NCBI RefSeq assembly: GCF_023343835.1
Contig: NC_064435.1
Coordinates: forward strand, 78,254,134 to 78,318,133
From: Lagopus muta
Lineage: Eukaryota > Chordata > Aves > Galliformes > Phasianidae
Length of the DNA: 64,000 nt
Direction: 5' to 3'
Shown: piece after piece, positions 13,312 through 22,994 of the stretch
How the letters are laid out: every line of letters begins with the position of its first letter
Position numbering within the stretch: the first letter of the stretch is position 1
Made by a program: the position numbers and the translations under genes
The notes under the pieces: generated by a model
What the model was told of the DNA's origin: nothing
What the model saw: only the letters and a program-made list of their open reading frames with translations
Database searches by the model: none

Positions 13312-15599
13312 TTTCTGCCATCTCATCTGGAGTCCTTCTCTGTGCAGCTTCAATAGGCTTTTGTTTGCCATGTTACAAACCTGATTTTTATTGGTTGGAT
13401 TTGATGTTGATTCAAAACTATTCATTGTGTCTCTTTGTTGCTATTTTGTCACCATCTCCTATCATTTGTTTCCAAATTAACAGAGGTAGGTTGTTTTCTC
13501 GGTCTACACTGGCAAGCCTACCTGGATATTAAATATATACATGAGTTGTTTTAGCAGCATCTTGTATTCGTTATCATGCCCACTTGCTAGGCCTGTCCTG
13601 AGTAAAGAGGAGGAATTCAGCAGTTGAACAGTCTAAGTTATGGAACAGTCCCTTCCTGTGCTCAGCACACGCAAGACAACAAATGCTTTATGTGGTGGGC
13701 AGTGCTATTTCTGATTTCCTCAGAGGGCTTTGTGAAGTGGGATTTCAAATACAGACTAAGGAAGAAAAGAAGCCAGGGCAGGAGCTAGACAGCAAGATGC
13801 TCACTGAGCTTGCTGCCGTGCAAACTTCTGCCAGGCTTTCTGTTGCTGCAGTGATCCCTGTTGCTTAAGGAACAACTTAGTAAGGGCAGGGAGTGGTGGT
13901 GCTGGGAAAGACAAAAGAAGCCAACTTGGAGAAATAACGAGGGCACTCTGAAGAAGAAAAAGCCTTATGTTCTTTTTGGTTGAGCCACTGTGATTTATGT
14001 GATTTGGGACAGGAAAGAAGGGATTCATCTGTGTGTCAGACAAGCTTGTGGAAGCTTTGAAAGCTTTTTGGGGAATATATCCTGGTGAGAATCAAGCTGT
14101 CATTGGCTTAAGTGGCAGAGGCACTTGTGGGATTACAGAATCAAAGGAGGAATAATTTAGGAAGCCTACCAGTTACAACCTGAATCTATACTTAATGTTA
14201 GCTATGGCACCTATGAAACCGTTCTTCATGTCTATTGCTATTGCTGAGGCTGAGCCTGGCTGCAGTCATAGTTGTGCCTGCATGGTGTGGTGCTCAGAAT
14301 CTCCCATTCCTGTTTGCTTCTTGCCTAATATCCTCTTAGCCTCCTCTCTGCTGGTGGAACTAACAGGAGAAACACTAGGTAGAGAATGGCATTACAGTTG
14401 CACATTGATCTCAGCACACTCACAAAAGCACCTAAACTTAAGTTTCTTTTACTGATGGACTTCTTGTAAAATCAAGAGTGTTCCAACTACTTTTAATCCC
14501 CTCATTTTTCCTGCCAGACACGCGTTTGGCTCTGCATTCTTAACATCCAGCAATCACTTACGATTAACCTTCTGAACTTGTAACACTGCATAAGTCTATT
14601 ACTGATCGTAAATGATTACTTTTTACTTCTACCTGAATAAATTCTGCTTTGGTTCATGTTAATTGAAACTCCACATGGATTTTACAGCCTTCTAAAGGAT
14701 CTCTGCTTGCATACAAGTTGCTTATTAAGTATCACTTCCTATCACATTTTTCTTTCTTTATCCATAGCTGATTCTGCTCCTAAGTGAGCAAAAGAAGGAA
14801 CTGTGCTTTCTGAACGGTGTTTAAGTGAATGTCATAGAAGTCAACTGTGTTCAGCTATTTATACTGAGAACACTTTCATGTCGTACAGAAGCTCCAGTGC
14901 AATTGATCTTCTGTCAGAGGCACCTCACTCTGCATTTCTCTGTTAAGATTTGGGTGTGAGATAGCCAGGTGTTAGTGGACAGGTCTGAGCTCTGGGAACT
15001 GCTAGAACGTGTCATACAGTGAAGGTTATATTTTCAGAAGAATTGAAATCCTGATTGAAATCCAATCTTCTCTAGAGATATCTAATAGCTTCTCAGGTTG
15101 AACAGGCCTTGGACTTTCAGATCTGGTGTGTTTCTGCCATGCTGTAGCTGACTCCTAAGGACTTGCAAGAGAATTAAGCATGTTTTCCTTTGCCCTTGGC
15201 CCCTCTGAGAGGATACCCAGAGCAGGAACCACTATCGCCCCACGTTTCTTCTCCAAAGAGTATTTTTGCATTTCCGTTGGTTCTCAATTTGTTTTCCCTA
15301 TCTCTCTGATGCCAGACTTACCAGTTTACTTGGATAGGAGTTCCCCAAGATTAGGAGCGTGTTTCAGTTGTTGCTGTGGTTTAGAAACAATCACAAATCC
15401 CAACGAAGGCAGCTCATTCCTTGAGTGCCTCTCTGGAAAATGATTTCTAATGAAGAAGAAAGTGTTTTAATCCCTGTCAGATTTGCCCACTAAACTGTGG
15501 TTAATGGGTGGATATTGCTGCCTCAGGTCTGTTTTATATGTTTACAATACAGTTGATTTGGCTGATCTCTATGCTAATAGAAACCCTGAATAAGACTAG

Positions 15600-15715
15600 G
15601 TCAGGCTACCTAGGTCCCCATCCCAACCAGACCTTGAACACCTTCAGGGATGAGGCATCCACAGCTTATCTGGATAGCCTGTTTTTGTACCTTTACCAAC
15701 CTCTCAGTTGTTGCA
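15600..15715 (-). mobile_element. CR1 LINE fragment
   Basis: The stretch with ACCTTGAACACCTTCAGGG followed by GAGGCATCCACAGCTTATCTGG is the reverse complement of a standard CR1 3' ORF2 segment; the same block occurs at 38,470-38,520. It lies inside the material present only in copy A, beside the endogenous retrovirus. Confidence 0.72.
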
Positions 15716-15871
15716 AGTTAGCACGTGGCACAGGGTTCTCGTGCAAGGAAGATTCTCCTTATTGCTATATCCCCTTACTTTCTCAAACAAGCCTTTTATA
15801 TTCTAATGTAGTCAGTACACTTCCACTAACAATCTATTGGCTAGAAAGCAAGCAAGTTCCATAACAAGTCT

Positions 15872-16563
15872 TCATAACAGCAGAGAGCTTATCTTATGCC
15901 TAGCTGCAAAACATCTCTGCTTATTCTGTTTATTCTGTGCTTTTTCTTTGACAAGAGTTAAGGTATTACAGCCAAAATGCCTGTGAATTGGAGGGCCTTC
16001 AGTTGTCCAGTGATTTAGAAAATTGAGAACGTAGCACGCTTTAGCTATTCTTTCTTGAGGGGTCATACCTGCACTCCCCCTTTTTTGTTTTTGAAGCATT
16101 GCCTTTAAGGTACTGTGGGCTTGTTTGATAATAGCTTGACCCATGGGAGAGTGGGATATGCCTGTCAGGTGTTGAATACCCCACTGTTGAAAGAAGGAGT
16201 GAGTAGCAACATAGCCCCTTGTCTGTTCTAATTCTTTAAGGGACCCCAGGAGCTGCAAAGGCCAGTAAGAAGTGTTTACAGACATCTGCCTTTTTTCCTG
16301 TACGTGCAGATGCAAAAACACAGGTAGAGAAAGTGTCAATAGAAACATGAACATAACAGAGCTTCCCAAATTCTGATATGTCTAACATCTGTTTGCCAAA
16401 TTTCTAAGGAGCTCAATCCTCGGGGATTAACACCTATAGAGGGTGTTGGTGCAACAGTTTGACAGTCTGGACAGAACTGTATGATCTGTCGGACCTGATC
16501 CATGGCCATTTGGAAGGCACGCTGTAATGCCTTCACATTTTGATGGTAAAAATTATGAGACAA
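15872..16563 (-). pseudogene. Endogenous retrovirus pol: degenerate integrase
   Basis: On the minus strand the frame at 16,563-16,336 carries a zinc-binding HHCC pattern (H-x3-H, 23 residues, C-x2-C ending FCPDC), then WQTD, which fits the first catalytic aspartate of the DDE core. The next frame (16,369-15,872) continues the core with WGIQHLTGIS and GQAII. The reading frame shifts between the two. The segment where the second acidic residue and the D-N-G block belong reads QTRGY, and the position of the catalytic glutamate reads lysine (IIKQAH, near 16,125). Integrase normally inserts viral cDNA into host DNA; this copy cannot be active. It resembles class II (beta/alpha-like) integrases. 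Confidence 0.85.
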
Positions 16564-16789
16564 CTGTGCTTGGGCAAACTGATCTGGGACATTGCTCCTG
16601 ACAGTTCTTCTGCCTGTGCATTGCCCTCAGATATAGAGCTTGGCCTGGAGGAGTGAGAACAAACAACATGCTGGATGAGGTAAGATTTTGAGCAATGGTC
16701 TAGAAACCATCTTAAGCACAAAAGAAGTGCGAACAACTGCACGTTAGTTGTCTCCTTTAGATAAGAATACTCTAGTCGCATCGCAATGC

Positions 16790-17228
16790 CTGCAACACAA
16801 GCAGAATCTGTTACTATATTGATGGCTTCAGGCCATCACTCGAAAACGCAGACCACTGCTCTAAGTTCCACAATTTGTGGAGAGCCAGTGCTGACATGGA
16901 CACCACTATTCCAGGTCCTGGCAGTACCTCTCCATACAATGTCCATGCGGCCAGTCCTGCTGGATCCCTCTGTGAAAACATAAGAACACCTACGAGAGGA
17001 GTTAGTGATAATTTAGAAACTGGCAACAAATAGAGTGAAGAGACTGTAAAAGTTTGTGCACTGGCAGATGAATACTAATCTGCCCTGAAAATCCCACCAG
17101 CACACACTGCAGCTGTTGCGACACATATAACACAAAATCCCATTGCTTGAGATCAGATGGGACATAGATTGTCTCTGGATCTGTGCTGTCCAATGCTCAT
17201 AAACACGCCCTTTTCTGCAAATGACCAT
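16790..17228 (-). pseudogene. Endogenous retrovirus pol: RNase H and connection region
   Basis: This lies between the reverse transcriptase and integrase remnants on the minus strand. The 16,850-16,985 part reads a TEGSSRTG-like start and an IVELRAV motif; the E of ELRA is the usual RNase H active-site glutamate. The 17,013-17,228 part matches the tether/connection region in position and shows at least two overlapping frames, so it is frameshifted. RNase H degrades the RNA strand during reverse transcription. The assignment rests on motif order and on the flanking RT and integrase. Confidence 0.68.
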
Positions 17229-17459
17229 AGCTACTGTATCAACCCTAGTAATAACATTCTTAACAAATCTGTGTGGTTGTCATGGTTTTATGATTTTTGG
17301 TCATCAGTATTCCACACCATAACATCATGTAATGCATTGGGGGTGGGGTTTGATATCTGCCGAATGTTCGTCCGTCGGAGAAGAACTACTTTTCCCCAGG
17401 AGACTTTGCGGTCAGCAAGGGGATATAACTCCAAGCAAGGTCACCTGATCCTTCTTCTT

Positions 17460-17540
17460 CGCCTGCTCTTCGCTGTCTGCGCTTCGCTATCTGCGCTTCG
17501 CCGCCTGCGCTTCGCCGCCTGCGCTTCGCCGTCTGTACTT
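17460..17540 (+). repeat. 14-bp minisatellite inside the LTR
   Basis: About six units of the pattern CGCCGCCTGCGCTT, varying at a few positions (CGCTGTCTGCGCTT, CGCTATCTGCGCTT, CGCCGTCTGTACTT), lie in the LTR. The units carry several CpGs, which is rare in this AT-rich window and suggests a young or regulatory segment. Confidence 0.9.
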
Positions 17541-17606
17541 CAGTCACTCAACTGGACTGCACTTCTCACCCCAGCATTGTGGTGAGGTCTATACAATTCA
17601 AACAGA

Positions 17607-17625
17607 CTCTCTCTCTCTCTCTCTC
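17607..17625 (+). repeat. (CT)n microsatellite
   Basis: About nine CT units lie inside the LTR, downstream of the 14-bp minisatellite. Confidence 0.9.
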
Positions 17626-17861
17626 ATTGTATTTTACTAATACTATATTTAGTAAAATCATTTGTTTCACCTCAGATCAGTGCTGTTGTTTTCAAGTATT
17701 TTGGGGTCCCCTGCTTCCCCTTTCCCAGAGGCGCGGATCCGCAGATCCCTCCGCCCTGCTGGTCACGGAACTGGGCCGGACCAGCCCATAAACCGTTGAC
17801 AGTGGTAAAAACACCCATTCCAAAATTACCAAGGGGTCAGGGTCCCCCTTGACACACTGTG

Positions 17862-18620
17862 CTAACAGTCATAGGGTTGAAAAGGAGAGTAAGTAACAAA
17901 AAGACTGATAGGATGATCAGGTTTTCTTTGATGTGCTGTTTGCTGGGTCATCTTTGAGATGGCAGTATTTAGCACTGTCCTTGCTGGTGGTGTCAAATGT
18001 TGCAGTGATGATAAGTCCAGATCCTCTTCCAGTAATCTGAAGAGGGGGTGAAGATCTTCTGCAGAAATCCCCACTAGGGCTCTCACCCAATTTATGGCAC
18101 CTAATAAAATGGTTTTGCAGATCATTTAAGGTGCTAACTTTGGTACCCAAAGTTAGAGTATGTGGCTGGATTCAAGTCTGTGAAATCCTCCATATCAGAT
18201 ATAGCCAAGGTGGTGTCTTTTGGACTTTATCCTGCACAACGTGCAATCCTGCCTGAGTTGCTGCTGTTACAGTCACTGATAAAGCTTCAGTCACTGTCCC
18301 CTCTCTTGGCATGGTGACCAGAATATCATCCATGTATATGCAAACATCAGGAAACCTTTGCTGCACAGGGGATAAAACAGCGGCAACAAATTGTTGACAA
18401 ATGGTTGGGCTGTTCTTCCTGCCCTGAGGTAACACAGCCCGATAGTATCTACAGTGGGGTTCCACAGTGTTAATAGAGGGAACTGAAAATGCAAAATTTG
18501 GTGTATCATCAGGGTGCAATGGGATGGTTGAAAACACAATCCTTTAAGTCTATTACTATAAGTGGCCATGACTGTGGGAGCATAGTGGGCAAAGGCAGTC
18601 CTGGTTGCCATGGGCCCATA
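17862..18620 (-). pseudogene. Endogenous retrovirus pol: degenerate reverse transcriptase
   Basis: On the minus strand three overlapping frames together cover the RT palm and thumb. The palm domain A block (IDLKDC) lies at about 18,560 in one frame. The next part (18,537-18,172) begins in another frame and contains LPQG, SPTICQ and an intact YMDD catalytic box at 18,325-18,336. The thumb with LLGAINWVR and EDLHPLF follows at 18,125-17,862. LPQG...SPTICQ plus YMDD is typical of class II retroviruses (betaretrovirus/alpharetrovirus relatives, ERVK-like). At least two frameshifts and stops break it. The frame is cut downstream by the solo LTR at 17,278-17,801. RT copies viral RNA into DNA; this copy is dead. 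Confidence 0.9.
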
Positions 18621-18901
18621 TCTTCAATAACAGCATTAATCTTTCTGAGATTGTTTTTTGATTACAAACACGGGAGGCTTGTATTTGGCACTATATGTCC
18701 AACCAGGAGCTGTTCTTCAACAAGGGCATTTAGTTGCAGCAGTTTTCCTCAGGATAGGGGTCACTGGTCCACCCACATGGGCGTATCTGTTTTCCATACC
18801 AAATGTGGGACCTGCTGCAAGGCAGTGGACCCTCAGAGAAATCTGTACTGAGGGAAAGTCCCCACTGTCCCATACAATCCCTTCCCCACAGAGTGACAGG
18901 G

Positions 18902-19120
18902 CTATGTGAGACATAAGGTCGAACAGAGGCTCTGCCCTCTGGTCCCATGTTTGTAATAACTGCCTAAACTTTGTTTTGGTACAGTGTGCCCCCCTATGCC
19001 TGCTAGTGCTGCATGGGGATTTGTATGTGACCACTGGGGTGGCCAGAGTGTCACAGGGATAACCATAATATCTGCACCACTGTCAAGGATACCTGTCACT
19101 TTGAGCTCTTGTTTGATCTT
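18902..19120 (-). pseudogene. Endogenous retrovirus protease remnant
   Basis: The minus-strand frame at 19,099-18,902 reads ILDSGADIMVI, the active-site DSG/A motif of retroviral aspartic proteases, followed by a glycine-rich flap-like stretch. It lies directly upstream of the RT remnant, as in the gag-pro-pol order. Stops follow soon after, and the junction with RT is not open. No clear gag or env could be recognised around this locus. Confidence 0.75.
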
Positions 19121-20155
19121 GTCAGATCAGCAGTACACAACAAGAAGATTCTATGTTTGTGACCCAAACCTCTGTATAAGCTCTGAAGATGTTAGCAGGA
19201 AACCCCTGAGATAGAATAGGCCTGGGTGTCTGGCCTTTATGACCTACTGACCAACCAGAACAGACATGAAGTGTGCTGGTACAGTCATTAAATGTGTGAA
19301 AAGAAGTACTTCTAATGGAATAGGGGATATTGACATCATCATAAGTATCTTTAAGGGGGAAAATGGTGGATGTCCATAATGGATTAAATATCAGATTTTA
19401 ACTGAACTAAATACTGCTGTCATTCCAGAAAGAAATGACTATAAATAGGCCATCTATAGATTAGGAGTAGAAATCAGGAATGTTATGATTTAAACAGTCT
19501 GTTGAAGGTGCGGGAAGAATAAAACTCTTAATGTCATTCACAAGAAAGCATCACTCAAAAGAAAGAAAAAAAAACCTGTTAAAAGTTCAATGTAATTACC
19601 TGATGAAAAACATGTAAAAAAAACATGTAAAGCTACATGCTACAGGACATCTGTTATTCAGTGACTCAGATGTCCTACAGTTCCTGTGCTCCCAAACAAA
19701 AAGAAAGACATTTCTACATGGTGTTAACGGACAATAGGCCTATTTCATACTGCTATCAAGCTATGAGGTTGAAATGTTGCTCTCAGCAGCCTGAACTAAA
19801 CACGGACTGACTAAAAGTTGACTAAGCAGGTCTAGGACTGGATCTCAAATGACTCTACAGTTCTAGGAAGCTGTTACAGCTGATGGGAAATCTGACTTAC
19901 ATCTTGTCCTAGCAGAGGAGACTTCTGCTGCTGTGCTGTGCATCCCTGGACTCCCAGAGCTGTGTGCCCTGCCCTGGCCTGACATCCTCCAGTCCCTTCA
20001 CCTAGCTAGGACAGGGTCACCGCAGGACAGAGCAGACTAGCTCTCCAAGGTATCCATGCTATGCACATCCTCTTCAGCCAGGATGCAAGGCTCCCATGAC
20101 TCTGTTCTTCTAGACATGTTATCAAATAAGAGGACACAGCACGATGCCTTGTCCG
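19121..20155. other. Copy A-specific sequence upstream of the retroviral remnant
   Basis: This stretch is absent from copy B. On the minus strand it lies upstream of the protease, where gag would be expected, but I find no gag motif (no CCHC zinc knuckle, no capsid homology). It may hold decayed retroviral sequence or unrelated inserted DNA. Confidence 0.35.
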
Positions 20156-20209
20156 ATTCTTTTTCCTTGATTTACTCAGTCTTTTTCTAATTATCTCCTG
20201 ATTCTCCAG

Positions 20210-20341
20210 TTCCAGGAACTGCCCATCTTTGCTACAGATGCATGCTGCTCAACCTTCAGCATGTCAGGCTGCTCTTCAAAATAACTTCCAGTGAAGAACT
20301 GATGTTCTCAGGACTACAGTCACGCTCTGCTGCTGCTGCAG
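20210..20341 (+). other. Candidate exon 1 (copy A)
   Basis: The segment is preceded by a pyrimidine-rich tract ending TGATTCTCCAG and followed by CTGCAG|GTAAAA, a good donor. One frame is open across it, with an internal ATG CTG CTC. The same segment with the same splice signals is at 35,066-35,197. There a second in-frame ATG is present that reads ATA in copy A. No protein family is recognised. It may equally be a non-coding exon or a chance pairing of splice-like motifs. Confidence 0.33.
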
Positions 20342-21029
20342 GTAAAAATATACATCCACATTATCAGTGAGAAGGAAACATTTAGCTTAATTGTAGAGAC
20401 TAACTCCCATAATTCTGCTCTCTTCCACTTGAGGTAGCTGATATTGCCTTAAAAATCCTGTTTATGATTGTAAGCAAAAGCGTTCAAAAGCTCTGTGACT
20501 GACCAAATTGTTGTGGAGAGTCGAGCAATACCATGGAACTTTTGTCCTGAATTATTTCCAAATCATTGTGCTGCTTATACAATAAAGAGCAGTAAGGTTT
20601 GCCTGGAGACTAGGAACGTGTCACCTGTCCTTGAAAATCATTTGAAAATTAATGTGCCTTCAATTTTACTTTTTCCTTGGGTCAAATTTGTTAATGGAAG
20701 TATTCTGCCAATATGGTCACCCGTGTGCATTGAAGTTAACAGCAAGAGTTATAGAGAATTAAAAGCCTTATTGAAGGCTGTGAAAAAGAAATGTCAGAAT
20801 CTCAGAATTTCATCACCAGAGGAAGGCACTCACAATGCAAAATCTGTCTGGTACTGTCAAGTATTGTGAACAAATGTTAGTTCAGACAAATGAAATCACT
20901 GCTGGGTTTTACTAATGAATACTTCTAACCATTTTGTTGAGCAACTAAAGGGGAGACTCAAAAAAATGTGTCCTTAGAACATAAGGTTGAATTTAGAATG
21001 ATTACTTTAGTTTGTCCCCAACTCTAAAA

Positions 21030-21260
21030 CATAGTGGAAATGCTAAGTCATGGCTTGAACCAGTGATTGAGCAGCTGATAGGAAGGCATGGCCAATGCAG
21101 GGCAGCTCAGGTGTGTGCAACATACCTGAGTGATTGGAAGGGATGAAGCCAGGCTGCCCTCCTTCCCAGATCTCATTTAAGTGTTGGCAGTGAAGGCCTA
21201 TATATCTCATCTTGCCTACCTGTGGATCTTATGGGTCTTCTAAAGGTAAGCAGTTTTTTG
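21030..21260 (+). mobile_element. Diverged LTR-like fragment (related to family L)
   Basis: The arrangement follows family L: a GCTTGAACC block, CAGGTG-type motifs, a GATTGGAAGG block, then CATTTAAGTGTTGGCAGTG in the TATA position and a splice donor-like GGTAAGC. It shares its central GAGTGATTGGAAG part with 53,035-53,200. It lies where copies A and B stop matching, in a gap replaced in copy B by 4.7 kb of other sequence. The ends are not clear. Confidence 0.5.
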
Positions 21261-22877
21261 TTTGTTTCCCTCTTCCTTCCCCCTTATTTCTGTTTCTTTT
21301 GCTGAGGCTTCTGAGCAGTTTATCGCTTGTTGTGGCCTGAGATCTTGCTGCTCTGTTGTGGTGTTTCACTTTCCTTTGAGTTACGAAAGAGAAAATCCAG
21401 AGATTGTTTACCAGCTGTAATGCTGGAAGTATGATCAGGATACTAGATTATAAGCATGAAAGAAATAGGTAATCTTATTTGCTTAGTTAGTTAATTTGAT
21501 TGTTTGCTTTAACAGGGTATTTATTTTAATGTTTAGAGTGCTTTATATCACAGTACATAGATGGGTGGCTTAGTGGGGCCATAAGATCTGCGGAGGTGGA
21601 TGAAGCAATCTGTGATTAAGGAAAGCATGTGCACCCTACATCTCTGATCTTATTACAGCATTTTAAGTTGTAGGGGAGTAAATATTAATCCATGCTAAGT
21701 GGCAAAAGTCACATAACAAACCATGAGAATTATTCTGTTGTAAGTAACTTTCTGTATCGCTGGGAAGATGCTGGGAGCACTTCACCTCACTTGTGAAAGG
21801 CATAGCTGTCCCTCACTGTGCTTGATCCTTCTGATGCAATTCTGCACTTCGTGCATTCCTGGGTCCTGACAATCAGATGCCATTTCTGCTTGGGAGAGTA
21901 TATGTAGTGTGAGAGCTAACCAGCCTGTGCTGCTGGAAGTTAATGATGATTATACTTGATCTTGCCAGAGTTGACAGCAGGTTGAAGCTGTTGGCAGAGT
22001 ATTTCTCTTCCGAAACTCTCTTTGTGCTGTAGTATTTTCCACTGCTGACATACAGTGCCTGCTTGTCTCATGGCTGCAGTGTGGGTGAATAGCAGAGATG
22101 CCTTTGCTGTCTTCTGTGATCACTGCCAGTGAACTGTATAGCTACGTGTAGGGCAAAACTCACTTTCTGCTTGCTTGTGCACATAACTACAGCAGGGGTT
22201 TTCTTGTAGCTAGAAAGAAAAAATTCTGGGGAAGAAGGTAATTTCTCTACTGTACCAGATGTTACACTAGGAAAAATATTAATAACAATAATAATGAAAG
22301 TGGTTTTGGGTGCAGAAACACACGCATTCCTAATTGGGTTGAGTTAAATCAGCTGTATCAGCATTATACGTAAGCTGTTTGCTTTGAATCTTAATGAGAA
22401 AAACAGGTGCAGCCTGAGACTGGGATGGAAGTGAGTGCCTGCAGGACTCGCAGAATGCCAGGGGTTGGCAGTTTAGGTGGTTGCAGCATGCTCTGCAGGT
22501 ATGTGGCAATGACAGCCTGGTTACAGATTTAGCCTGCTTATAAATGGTCTGGCAATGGCATGAAGAGGTACTTATCTCTGTTGGGTTGTAGGGGAAAGCA
22601 TCTATTTCAGTGCTGGATGGAAAGACCAGCAGTAGAGACTGCCCTAATCCAAATGGTGGCAGAGGCTATTTGGCTTCACCGTGAGGCTCAGTGTGCTTTT
22701 TGTGTACCTTCATCTTCCTTCTCAGTAGGTCTGCTCTTGCTAAAGTGAAGAAGACTGTATCTGCTGCCCCTTCCTCCCTGTGCTGGTGGAGACTGAGATA
22801 AACAGATGGTCTCGGGTGATGTGGTGACTCTGGCTGGCATAGGACCTTCTCTCTTGCTTTTCCCTGCTGCCCCTCAG

Positions 22878-22994
22878 AAAGGGATCTGGACTATCTCTGA
22901 TCCCTTGCCTGGGTGACTGTTGATGGTTGTATGGCAGTACTAGCTGCTCAGCAGCATACTGTTCAAGAAGGTACAATCAGATCAGCACCCCCAG
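22878..22994 (+). other. Candidate exon 2 (copy A), non-coding
   Basis: A very strong acceptor (a long pyrimidine tract ending CTGCCCCTCAG) and a strong donor (CCCCCAG|GTGAGC) bound 117 bp. All three plus-strand frames contain stops, so if this is an exon it is untranslated or belongs to a long non-coding RNA. It is duplicated at 42,824-42,940 with both splice sites intact. Confidence 0.35.

Larger units (their letters stand above)
17278..17801 (+). mobile_element. Solo LTR inserted in the retroviral pol, opposite orientation
   Basis: The 524-bp element begins TGTCATGGTTTTATG and ends CCGTTGACA. It is flanked by a perfect 5-bp direct repeat GTGGT (17,273-17,277 and 17,802-17,806). It splits the older minus-strand pol between the RT thumb and the RNase H connection, so it arrived later. 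It is much richer in G+C and CpG than its surroundings. It contains a 14-bp tandem repeat (17,460-17,540) and a CT run. No internal retroviral genes flank it, so it is a solo LTR left by recombination. The start resembles avian class II ERV LTRs, but I cannot name the subfamily. Confidence 0.85.

Noticed and set aside
13683-13868. 61-codon ATG frame kept in both copies (also 32,805-32,990)
   Set aside because: Short, no domain, and it lies in a near-identical block where conservation carries no information.
20495-20869. 124-codon plus-strand frame and its twin at 35,351-35,725 as a gene
   Set aside because: It begins with GTG, not ATG. No domain is recognisable, and the differences between the copies are all amino-acid changing. 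Kept only as an observation.
22740-22976. 78-codon minus-strand frame with the same translation in both copies (also 42,686-42,922)
   Set aside because: The surrounding DNA is nearly identical between copies, so an unchanged translation is expected without selection. No domain or splice context.
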